A stretch of 64,000 nucleotides of DNA. Source: Acanthornis magna (taxonomy: Eukaryota > Chordata > Aves > Passeriformes > Acanthizidae). Position 1 is the first letter of the stretch. The number at the start of each line of letters is the position of its first letter. The DNA is taken from positions 372,001 to 436,000 of the forward strand of contig JAWUZG010000174.1 of NCBI GenBank assembly GCA_036785705.1. Direction: 5' to 3'. Below the pieces are notes generated by a model. The model made no database searches and was not told where the DNA came from. It was given only the letters and a program-made list of their open reading frames with translations. A program made the translations under genes and the position numbers. Shown here piece after piece: positions 47,401 to 59,400 of the stretch.

Positions 47401-50400
47401 CCATGGGAACTGCCGAAGGACAGACACCTTCAGCAGCAAGGATTGGGATGCAGGGGAGCCTGCGGGCGGCTGCAGCACAGCCCCTGGGATAGGGAGGCTG
47501 TTCCCAATGGGAACATGAGATCTCTGGGGTGGAACCCCTCTCCCCCAGCACCTTTAGAAGTCTGGGAATCTTGTCTCAGGATGGATTTTTGCTTTCCAAC
47601 TCACAGCATGGCTGGGTTTGGGCACCACAGTCTCTGCAGCCTCTGTGGAGGCAGGATTGTACTATGGGGATGGGGAGCTGCAGGATCAGAGCCATTCTCT
47701 GAGAGGTCCTGAAATGGAACCCCATCACAGGAGGGCTGTAGAAACAGGAAAACGGCTGATTGCCTTCAGGAAAAAATGTTTTGAGGGAGATAGAGGAGAT
47801 TTTGGAGGAGATACCTCAAGGGAGAAACCCACTATCCCTCTTTTGAGTGTCCCATCCTTGTTTATCACTCACAGACACCAGGGACCTTGCAGCAGGGCCT
47901 CTTCTGAGAGAGTTTGGGTGAGTTTTGTTTGATGGAACCGTCTGCATCATCCTCAGCATGGCAGGGCTCGGAGCTGTGCAGCCTCAGGATGCGCTCAGGG
48001 CTGGGATGGAAGGGTCCGTGCAGAGCAGGAGGGCGCCCATCCAAAGCAGCTGGAGTGGAAAATTCAGGGATTTAAATTTTCTGCAGCCAATTCCTTTCCC
48101 ACCCTGATGCAGCCAGGGAGAAGAGCCAGGCTGTGATGGTGCTCGCTGGCAAAACGACACTAATAACTGGGAATTGACTTTTCTGGAAGCAAACATCCCT
48201 CCTTATTGAGTTGCCATATAGCTATTGAGTGCAACAGGATCAAGATCAATATTTACCATAAGAAGCAATAAATCTTTCTGCTTGCTGAAATAGCAAGCAG
48301 GCATCAGTTGCCCATTTTGGGAAGTGCTTTAAGAGAAATATTTGGAAATTTGTATTTTTTCCCTTGTAATGAGTTCCAAGATGGGATGTCAGCACAGAGA
48401 TCTGGAAGAGCCAGCATCCCAGGAGCCATCTGGGAGCAGTGGTATAAATATATCCTCGTAGGTTTGAGATAACAGCTTGGATTCAAGTACTCCGGAGCCA
48501 GTTAAAGGGCAGCCCTGTTCTTGTAGATTATTCCACTGATTTTCAGTGCTCCAGCTCTGTGTTGCTGCTGAGTCTTACAGGCTTTGGGAGCTGGATTGAC
48601 CTGGCACCACATCCCTGCTGGTCCCAGGTGGGGCGTTTGCTGCGTCCCTCAGCAGTCACTCAGTCTTTGCCACCGGTAGGACAACTCAAGGAGGCTGTTC
48701 TTGCTCGTTTGACCTTGGCAGCTCCTCCAGGGGCTGGCTTGAGGCTTTCTGCTGCCCTCGGCAGACTGGCAGGAGTCTGCCTTGATCAGCATTTAAATAG
48801 AACTGAGCTGCTCCCGAATGAACACTGTGCTTTACATTTTGCTTTAAATAAACACTTTGCTGTAAATTGGCCTCCTCTCCTGCCACATAAGTGCTCCTAC
48901 AAGCTCAAGAGCTCCTTGGGCAGCTCTTGCCCAGGTGCTGCCATCACAAGTTCTGTCCTGGACTTGTCCACGACATCACTGTGACAATTCAAGTTGCTCT
49001 TGCCTTATGTAAAGCCCAGGAATAGGCACGTTAGATAACCACCTCTGGTAAAGAAAATAGCTTAAAACTGTCGTCTCCCAGTTATTTTAATTGAAGCCAG
49101 ATATGAATACAAGAGAATTGGGGATGGGGGAGGCTTTTCCTTTTGTGTAACTTTAAGCTGTTTGTTTATTTTCTGCAAGTTTAGGCATTGAGATGCATTG
49201 CGTGTCGCACTTCTCAATTTCACACTCTGCTTCTCACCCACCAGCTCTGTGCTGCAGCACTGTGTTGCCAGCACAAATTGAATCCCTTAAAAACAAACAG
49301 AAAAATTTGTTCAGCTCTTTTGTTGTCCTTTTTTCCCAAAGACTCCCCATTTTCCTTACTGCTTTGAGTCCCAAATATCATCAAGGGACTTGGAAAAGAG
49401 CAGGGTCATTTGGAGGCATGGGGAAGAAGCAGTTGGTTTGTTGTCAAATGAAGGTGGGATGGCTCTGGGCAGAGCTTTTCCTGGTGAAGTTGGGGCAGTC
49501 AGGGAGAGTCCAAGTGTGCTGATGTCTGTTTGCTTTCCACCCCTCAGGATGCCCTGTTGGTCATTCTCAAGAGCCTGATGCCAGAGTGTCTCTTCAACGT
49601 CATTGGGTTTGGATCCACCTTCAAGACTCTCTTTCCTGCCAGTCAGGCCTACTGTGAGGTGGGTGAGCCCACAGTCCATAGAATCACAGGCTGGTTTGTG
49701 TTGGGAGGGATCTTCCATGCTATGGACAGGGACACCCTCCACTATCCCAAGCCCTGTCCAACCTGACCGTGGACACTTCCAGGGATCCAGGGGCAGCCAC
49801 AGCTTCTCTGGGCAACCTGAGGCCAGGGCCTCACCGCCCTTACAGTAAACAATTTCCTTCTAATACCTAATCCAAATCTTCCCCTTTTCAGCTTAAAGCC
49901 ATTCCCCCTTGTCCTGTCCCTCCAGGTCCTTGTCCCAGTTCCTCTCCAGCTCTCTTGGAGCCCCTTTAGGCACTGGAAGGGGCTTTAAGGTCTCCCCAGA
50001 GCCTTCCCTTGTCCAGGATGAACAACCTCAACTCCCTCAGCCTCTCCTGTGGTGCTTCTGGGTGCTCAGAGGGTGCTGGTGCTGATTGCACTGCTCCTTT
50101 GGGCAGGAGAGCCTGGCCATCGCCTGCCAGAGCATCAGCAGGATCCGGGCTGATATGGGCACCATCAACCTCCTATCCCCCCTGAAGTGGGTCATCCGCC
50201 AGCCCATCCACAGGGGCCACCCCCGGCTGCTCTTCCTGCTGACAGGAGGGCTCATCAGCAACACTGGGAAGGTTCTGGAGCTGCTGCGGGACCACTCGAG
50301 CTCCACCAGGTACGGAGGGCAGCTGGGCTCACCCCTGCAGGGCCACAAACCTGGCACAGGCTGGCATGTGCCTCTCCTTGAGCACAGCTCCATCCCCCAG

Positions 50401-53400
50401 ACGTCCCCACTGCAGAGACAGAGGCAGGAGAGATTGCTGCTATGAGCCATGGGAGAACCTCAAAGGATTTGGAACGGATCCCAGAAGTTCAGATGCTTTT
50501 TAAACAATCAAAAGCAGGATAATTGAGCTGACAACTTCACAGCTCTCGGCTGATGCTTCCTGTGAGGAGAGATTGACACGCCAACAATCTTCCCTGCTTT
50601 TTTTTTTTTTTTTTTTTTTTTTAAAGCACATCTGGGGCTGGCCCCAGCTGCTTCCAGGATGGGGCTGTGCAGAATTGAATATGCTGAAAGGGAGCAATGT
50701 AAAAAGCAGCTAATTTGTGCACGAGCTCACAGCCTGGCTCCCCAGCCCTGATCACAGGCTGTTCTGGTTTCTCTTCTGCCTCTTTAAGGGGCCCAAAACA
50801 TAAGAAAAATGTAAGAAATCCTGATTCCTCTTCCATCTCTCAGACTTCAGGGCTTATCAGGGAAGCTGCTGTGTGGGTTTGTAACTGCACAGAGGTCTGA
50901 TTGCTTCCCAGTGTAGGGGGCATTCCACCCTCCCACCCCTCACTGCTACAGAGGTGTAGGGGAGGGTTAAATGCAATCAGAGCTGGAGCACGGTCTTGCG
51001 TGACCCTGGAAGGGAGAGCCTTGGGCATGGCCCATCTTTAAAGAAGATCAGAACCTTATTTAAGAGGGGTGTGAGGCTGGCCTAGGATTTGCAGCCAGCT
51101 GAGGATTAAAACCCTCCAAGAGAAAAGCCCCTCGTGCAGATGCAGTTTGCTGCTGAAAGTGCCTTCTTTCTCAGCAGCCCACTGCCCTGGCCAGATGCCA
51201 TATCCCAGCCATTCCCATCCTCCTGGCTTCCTGGCACATCATCCCCACCTAGCATTGCCCTCCCTGCCTGGGCTCCAGCTCGACTTCCACCCTTCAGCCC
51301 AAATCAAATCCTGATTCTCAGAGCTGGGAGTTGGGGGAGCAGCCTCGCCTGGCTTGATCCTCCTTTCTTGAGAAAACATTTATTTTAGTTGCAAGCAGAG
51401 ATAATTACTGGATATTTAGTGCTATTGACCACAGCCAGCAGGGAAAAGAGCTGAACTGAGAGCAAATCAGCTTATTTATGTTTGCAGAGGAGGGGAAGGC
51501 TTGAGGTCCTGCTGGGAATCCCTGAGTGTCACTGCTGAAGGAGGGTCTTCAGGGAAAGGGTTTGGTGCCTGCCAAAAGGAGGGGGCTGGCAGTTCAAGGA
51601 ATCCCAGAATGGTTTGGGTTGGAGGGACCTTAAAGCCCATCTCATGCCACCCTCTGCCATGGGCAGGGACACCTTCCACTGTCCCAGGCTGCTCCAAGCC
51701 CTGTCCAGCCTGGCCTTGGACACTGCCAGGGATCCAGGGGCAGCCACAGCTTCTCCGGGCACCTGTGCCAGGGCCTCCCCACTCTTACAGGGGAGGATTT
51801 CTTCCCAACATCCCATCCTACCCTGCCCGCTGGCAGTGGGAAGCCATTCCCCCTTGCCTTGCCACTCCATGACCATGTCCAAAGTCCTTCTCCAGTTCTC
51901 TTGGAGCCCCTTTAGGCACTGGCAGGTTCCCAACCCTCCTTCCAGCTGCCTAAAAGGGGGTCTGGTTTATTCCTCTGGACACAGCAGTGGGCTAAAGGCA
52001 GAGGGAGTTTCTGCCTGCAGGGAGACCTGCATGGGGCTGGGGGTTGGCTTTTCCTTTGGATCCTCATTCTCCCTGTCCCTTTGCAGATGCTACAGCTTTG
52101 GCATCGGGCCAAACGCCTGCAGGAGGCTGGTCCGGGGTCTGGCTGCCGTGTCCAGGGGCATCTTCGAGTTCCTGGCAGAGGGCGAGAGGCTGCAGCCCAA
52201 GGTACAGCCCCCACTCCCACGGGACTCTAACGATGCTCGGGTTCAGCGAGGGGGAGGGGATGCAAGAGCGTCATTCATTCCCCATCCCGGCCCTGCCTTC
52301 CCAAGCCCCCTGGCAGCAGGTGGGCGAGGGGGAGGGGGTGCAAGCGCATGTCCGTGTCCGGCCGTCGGAGGGAGCGGAGGCTGTGTTTCCCTCCGCCTGG
52401 AGGCGGGGGCCGCGATGCAGCAGCTCTGCCTTCAAAGGCAGCCCTGCCTCAGACACAGCGAGGGCAGAGGGACCGGCATCAAAGCAGCCAATTAGTTTTG
52501 AAGTCAGGCTCAGCCCTGGCGTTGCTCAGGCGAGAAGGACTCGGGGTTGGAGCGGGAGGAATGTGCTGCGATGGCTTTGCTATTAAGCTGACTTTAAAGC
52601 CTCTCCATTCCCTCTCTCCCCATGAAGAGTAAGCCCGTGTGCTTTAAATCCGGCATAGGGATGGCTCTGTCCCCTGGTGAACGCACAGAGCCCAGCCTGT
52701 CACCTGCTGCATGATGAAACCCAGAGAGAACTGGGTCTTTATTTCCTAAATATCTCCAAAAAGCCAGCTCCTACCTTCTTGATCTCCCAAGGAGGAGTTC
52801 GGCAACTCCCCCCTCTGCAGGAACCTGGAGCACACAAAAACGTCTCTAAGACAGAATGGCATCAACATTTCTGATGTAAATTAAAAGCAAAGACAGTGAA
52901 GAGAGAGGTTTTTAATAAGAGCTATTAATAAGAGCTTTGCAGGCTGTGCAGCTCGGTGCCTTCAGCAGTCTGAGGCATCAATTAATGGCCTTATAAAACA
53001 CAGCCTGGTGTGTCTTCCCGAGCATGTGAAAAAGCAGGGAACAATAGGGAATATTTGAGCTGTTCTGTCTCTAAATCCAGTGTTCACTTCCCCTGGCATG
53101 CAGGGGAGCTCATGTAGATGGCTCCCTGGGAGGTTTGTCCGTGAGGTATTCACAGATATTGGTCTTCTCCACATGTGTAACTGGCAGACCCTTACTGATC
53201 TCTGGCAGTGCCTTGTGCCAGCAATGAGCTGCTCCAGAAATAGCAGTGTGTGAGTGTCAGGCTCGGGACAGGGGCTGGGGCTCAGGCCAGTGAAGGCTGG
53301 CAGCATTTCCTGGGCGCTGGAGGGGAGCAGGGGATGCTGCCTCACATCAGAGCAAGATCCCTCTGGCCACAAGCTCCCACCTTGCTCTGGGCTGGCAGCA

Positions 53401-56400
53401 TGTGTGAGATCAGCCCTGTGCTCCATCACCATCTGCTCTTAGTAAAAAATCATGGAATCATTTATATTGGAAAAACCTACAGGATCATCAAGTCCAAGCC
53501 TTAACCCAGCTCTGCTGAGTGTAACTGTGCCAAGGAGATGGGGGTGCTGGGATGGGTGTCAGAGTAGGCTAAGAGAAAGCAGACTGCCGGGGGAGGGTAG
53601 CAATCAGCTGATGGGTTTGTTTGAGGAAATGTTCCCCATCCTGGTGGCACATGGCACATGCACCATGGCTCGTACCATGTCCAGCTGGTGTTGAACCTCT
53701 TCCCCTGCCCTTTGCAGATGATCAGGTCACTGAAGAAGGCGATGGCGCCGGTCCTGAGCGACGTGTCTGTGGAGTGGGTCTTTCCCGAGAGCACCGAGGT
53801 GTTGGTGTCCCCTGTCAACCCCAGCTGCCTGTTCCCTGGTGATCGCCTGGTCAGCTATGGTGTCATCTGCGACACCTCCCCGTACCTCTCCAACCCCAGA
53901 TCCGTGAGTCCCTGGGGCTGTCCCGTGAGTGGGGGTGGTGGGGGGTGTACACGAGAGTCTTGGTGCTGTGTGTGGTCAGGAGGTGTCTCCTGCTTCCCAG
54001 CTCTGTCCTTAGGAGAGATGATGGGCCAGAGTTTGGGGGGAAATAGAGGCTAAGGGTGTGGGCGTAGCCTGTCTCGGCTGGACACGGTGGTGGCACCTGT
54101 TTCCTCTCTGTGCTTCCCCCAGGACAAGAGGCGGCGGTACAGCATGATGCGTTCCCAGGAGTCGGGCAGCTCTGTTTTCTTTCACTCCCAGGAGGAGGGA
54201 GCAGGTTTGGAGAGCTGGGACCACTCCAGAGACTCGGAGGGCTCCTGCCCCACCGAGCGCTCCCCCGACCACCTGGGCGTGGGCAGAGACCCCGGGGGAG
54301 AGTCGGACACGGACACGGGTCAGAGTTTCCTCTGTACACTCGGGTGGTGATGACCCTGTCTCTCTAATCAAGCTCCTGTCACTGCTCCCCCAGTTTTTTT
54401 GCCTGATAAATACATCTTCAGCTGCAAAGAGCTGGAGGAGTTTGCAGGAGAGATGACAGATCTCCTGAGGCTTGAGCAAGTCTGTTTGGCTTGGATGTTT
54501 TATCCAAACCTGTCAGGAAATCAAGGGAAGCCCTGGCGAGCTGGGTTCCCTGGAGGTTTTCAAAGCAGCTTTAGCTTTGGCCACATAATTATTTACAAGC
54601 TTCCCAAGCGGTGTGAGGAGGAGTGGAGTGAGCAAATGGGTAGCTCTGCTAGACCATCCCTGCACCTGCAAAGCAGCTTCCCAGTCAGGAGAGGGGGGGA
54701 AGGGACCCAAAGCCCTGTCCCCAGGGTGTCACTCCTCCCCACCATGGCTTGGCTGGGTGTTGGTGTCAGCAGCATGTGGCATAAAGCAGCTGGTTTCACC
54801 CCGGAGCTGGGGAAACCTCTGTTACTCACGGGATGTTCTTCCCTTTTGTTCCAAGAGGAGCTGTGCCGTGCATCCCCTCAAACTTGTCAAAAGCAATGAG
54901 AAATCGTGTCTTTCCAAGGCAAATTTTAGTCTTGCTCTGACAGGAGCGTGTCTGCACTAATTAAATTTCATTAGTAAACCCTTTGTCTTCTCCAGGGAGG
55001 TTTGGGGAAATGCAGTCAGGCTTTTTTTGGCTGAAAACTCCTCAGACGAAACCTTCCCAACCTGCTCTCTTGACATCCCCAGGAATTTTGAGTGTTCCTA
55101 TTTCCTTTTGTGGCTTCATTGCTTTGCTTAAAACTTTGCAGGGCTGAGCGTGGCCCCCTGAGCTTTGGTAGGACCCTGGGGAGGGCTCCCTGCCTCCCAC
55201 CACGAGCCAAGGGGGGTGGTGCTGGCTGATCCCACTCCAGAGTGGAGCTGATCCTCTCTCCCACTGTTCAGGAATGGATGTCAAGGCTCCATCCAGGAGA
55301 CGGGCGTACAGCACCACCCAAATCTCCGACAACGAGCCTCGCAGGAAGGTGCCCACAGCCAGCGACCCTGGCACAGCCCTGGTGAAAAACCCCCTCCGGA
55401 AAACCCACCTGCAGGACCTGCAGCAGGTCAGCCCCGAGCCCTGGCAGGTGGATTTCCAGGTAGGTGATCCCCCAAGAGGCTTTGCCTGCAGGTGGAAGCC
55501 AGCAAGGAGAAGCAGGAAAATACCAGGAGGATAAGAGCCTGAGGGAAAGGACCTGACTTACACCAGTCCTGAAATACTGGTGTAGATAACAGGTATAGAG
55601 AATAGCTGTAGTTCTGCAGCACATCACAAATCCTAGGGAAACAAGCCAAGCAGGGAGCAGAGTGCCATCCTGATATCCCACAGCAATGCCTCCCCATGGG
55701 AGCCTGCTTTTTCCCTGCTCCCCTTCCCCTGAGCAGCCTGTGCCTCCCCTTGCTGCTCCTCTGGTCCTTCTTATGTCCCTCCCATTTAGGATTCAAAGTC
55801 TCCCCATGGCTGTGTCACTTCTGTACCTGACAGGGAATAGGAGTTCAGTGCCAAAGCAGATTCCCAGCTGGATCCACAGCCTTGTGCAGCATTGGGATGA
55901 GATGTGAACCTGTGTGATGATACATCTGCTGAACAGGGTTATGTCCCATGCCTGCTGCAGCAGGTGGAATTTGGGCAGGTTTTTCAATTGATCTGTGGGA
56001 ATGATAGGGGAGGTTTTCCCCCATCCTTGGCATTGCTGGGATGCTCTGCTCTGCAATCAGCATCTGCAGGGCTGGGAGGACCAGCAGCACTTGTGTTCCC
56101 ATGGAAACTCGGAGCGGGATGTCGGGGACTTTCATTTCCCCTCTGCTGTGGGTTAGAGATCACTGGGTGGGAGGGGAGATGAGGGGGCAAAGGGAAAGCA
56201 GGGCCAGGGCTCCGTAAGGAGAATGAGACCTCTGCCCTCAGGCTACAGCAGTGAGGGTGGTGAACAGCATCACTGACCAAGAGGAAGCAGGTTTTAGGGG
56301 TACTGGCAACATTTCCTGTATTGGGAAGGTCCCCGGAGCATCCTCCTGCCCTCCCTCGGTGTGCAGGCAGGGGTGGAACTGACTCCCTCCTGGGGGGCAG

Positions 56401-59400
56401 TAAATGGTTAACAGCATGCATCCTGCTCTTAATTAAATGCAGCCTAGTTTTGCTATCCCTCCTGCTGCCAGGGCTCCCAGCAGCTCTCCCAGCTCCCAGT
56501 CCTGCTGCCAGGGCTTGACATTTTCGGGAGTGTGAAGCCGAGCCCTCAGCTCATCTCCACGCATGCCGTGCTGGGAAGGAAAGGTCAGCGCTAGCCATGG
56601 GCAGCTTAAACCCCTAGATGCATTCTCAGCTGGCTTCCTCTGGCTAGGAGGAGAGCTCAGGCAGGAGAAGGAGCAGGTTTGGAATAGAAAGGGTTGGCAG
56701 GATATGTCAATATTAGCTTGGTAAATTGCTCCTGGAGCTGCCTAGCTCCCAGTTTTGCTGGTGGTCTCATAGAACACCAAAAATTAGGTGGTGGTGGAGG
56801 TCATATCCTTGTCTGTCACCCAGAGAAAGTATCCTTCCATCCACCACTTTACCACCTCTGCTTCTTGTGGGTGTTGTGCTGGGAATATAGAGTCTGATTT
56901 ACACAGACCTTTCCAGAGCCTTGGGGACAGCGATGAAACCCAGACCTTGCAGAGGGGAACATCTGTGTGGGATGACACCAGAGGTGCTGGAGTGGGGGAT
57001 TCATGTCTCCTGAAAGCGGAGAAACAGTCTCAAAAAAAAAAAGAAAAAAAAAAAAAAGAAAAAAAAGAAAAAGATAAAAATTCCTTTCTCCCATCCCCTG
57101 CGCCTCTCTCCTTTCGTTACTAAGCAACTGGTCCTTGATCTTTCTGTCTCTCTTCTTTTCTTTGGTTCCCAAGTGAAGTCATTAAAATGTCTGGAGGGAT
57201 GAAACTCATATTTCACCTTCTGCATGTCTGGGGAAGGAGCCCCTGGGGCCAGGGTCCCTTGGGGACACCCTGAGGTCTGGTGGAGGGCTTTGTCTGGGCA
57301 CGGATCCCAGCCGGGGATGGGCAGAGAGGGAAGGACCTGTATGATTGCATCCCACGCTGGGGTCGGGCAGGGAGCAGAGGGGATCGGAGGGGACAGAGCA
57401 GGTCTGGGCATGGATGGGATCAGAGGGGACAGAGCAGGTCCGGGCATGGAGCAGACAGATCAGAGGGGACAGAGCAGGTCTGGGCATGGAGCGGATGGGA
57501 TCAGAGGGGACAGAGCAGGTCTGGGCATGGATGGGATCAGAGGGGACAGAGCAGGTCTGGGCATGGAGCGGATGGGATCAGAGGGGACAGAGCAGGTCTG
57601 GGCATGGAGCAGATGGGATCAGAGGGGACAGAGCAGGTCTGGGCATGGAGCAGATGGGATCAGAGGGGACAGAGCAGGTCTGGGCATGGAGCAGATGGGA
57701 TCAGAGGGGACAGGGCAGGTGTGTGCCATTGGCTGCAGCCGGATCCAGCTCTAACATCTGCTCTGCTCACAGCCCCTCCCGGCCATCCCGCACGGCTCTG
57801 GCACCAGGATCCGTGGCACAGGCGCGCGGCGCCCGGCCCTGCTCCAGCGCAGCTGCTTGTCCTTCTGTCATGATGCCAACAGCCCGGCACTGCTGGAGGG
57901 GCTGCAGGAAGCCCCGGCAAGGGGCTTGGAAGCTCTCGATGCCATCGCGAGCCTGCGCTCCTCGTCGGACAGCCGGAGCCCCGGGGATCTGGGTAACTGG
58001 GAGAGGGGAGGCAAGGCCACCAAACCCCAGCCAGTCTCATCTGTCTGTGCTGGGCTTTGGTGGCATTGTGTCGTGCTCCGTGCCACCATGTGAAAATTGG
58101 GAAGGATTAATTATGCTTTCGTGGTGGCAGCGGGGAATTCAGCTCCCAGGGAGGTGATTAATGATCTGCCTCTCCCTCTCTGCAGAGTCTGTCCAGCATC
58201 CATCCCTCACCTTCGAGACCGAGACCTCCTCCGACTGGGAGCCCCAGGACTTGGATATTGGCACTGCCTGCGGCTCCCCACGCTCCCCCAGGACTCTCTG
58301 CAAGGCAGTGGTGAAAGGGCTGAGGAACAACGAGCCCGTGCAGTGGGAAGTCACCTTTGATATCCGCCCTCTGTTCCGGGAGCAGGAGGGACAGGAGGAT
58401 GGTGACACAGACCTGTGGAGTGAGACCTTCCACCACCTGGCAGCCAAGTCACTCATCCAGGACTTGGAGCAGCTCGCCGAGAGGGAGTGTGAAATCGAGC
58501 ATGGTAATGCACAGCTGGCTGCAGGCAGATCCTGCCTGGCCTTTGAAGGCTTTCCAGCAGCCTCAGCAGCCTCTGGAGTGAAAACAAGAGCTGCTGGTGG
58601 TGAAACATTAGGGAATGTCTCACATAGCTCCCAAATAACAGCCCCCTTCAGCTGTCTTGTGCTTTTCTGCTTCTGCAGTCTCACTGCACATGAACATTCC
58701 TGAGCTCATGCTCCTTCCCACTCCTCAGGAGCAGGAGTTGGACTTGATAATCCTTGTGGGCCCCTTCTGACTCAGTATGTTCCATGATTCCGCTGCTTCA
58801 TGCGTCAGGTAACATGGTTATTTTTAAGGATTTGGTCACCTGGAGCTGGGAAGTGGCATCAAACTCCAGCAGCAGCAGCCACGTCACTGCCCTGGGCCAC
58901 ACATGTCCCTGGGCCATGCCAACCCTCTCCTCCATGAATGGCATCTGGGCTTTTAAAGTAAGAGCAGAGGTAGAGTAGGCAGAGTTCAGAGGGATGCAGG
59001 ATCCAGCCCCTGCTGGGCATGAATCCCCAAGCACGGAGGTGGGTCTGGGAGCTGGGTGTGAGGGGTGGGGGAGCCCACGGGGCCCATGGACTCTGACCCC
59101 AGTGTCCCTTCCGCGGCAGGGTCCGGGCGGCGTTTCCAGCTCAGTGCTGTCCACACCAGCAAGGCCTGTAACATCATCAGCAAGTACACGGCGTTTGTGC
59201 CTGTGGACCTGAGCACCAACTCCTACCTGCCCACCCTGGTCCAGTACACCCACACAGGTAACGTGGGGCTGGCAGAGGGGTGGAACCTGTCCTGGCAAGA
59301 AGGTGTCACTGGGAAACCTCTGTCAGGGCAAACCCTATGAAGCCACAGTCCAATTCGGCACCAGACCTATACCCAAGGCCATGGCCAAGTTCTTGGTGGC

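Noticed and set aside
57001..57078. 'agtctcaaaaaa' resembling a primate Alu tail, which could mean contamination
   Set aside because: No Alu body precedes it, the flanks are continuous VWA5B1 intron, and the same window is full of avian CR1.
57224..58157. Plus-strand open frames of 176-270 codons
   Set aside because: Most of each is the translated minisatellite. Only the exon 14 part, in phase with its flanking exons, belongs to VWA5B1.
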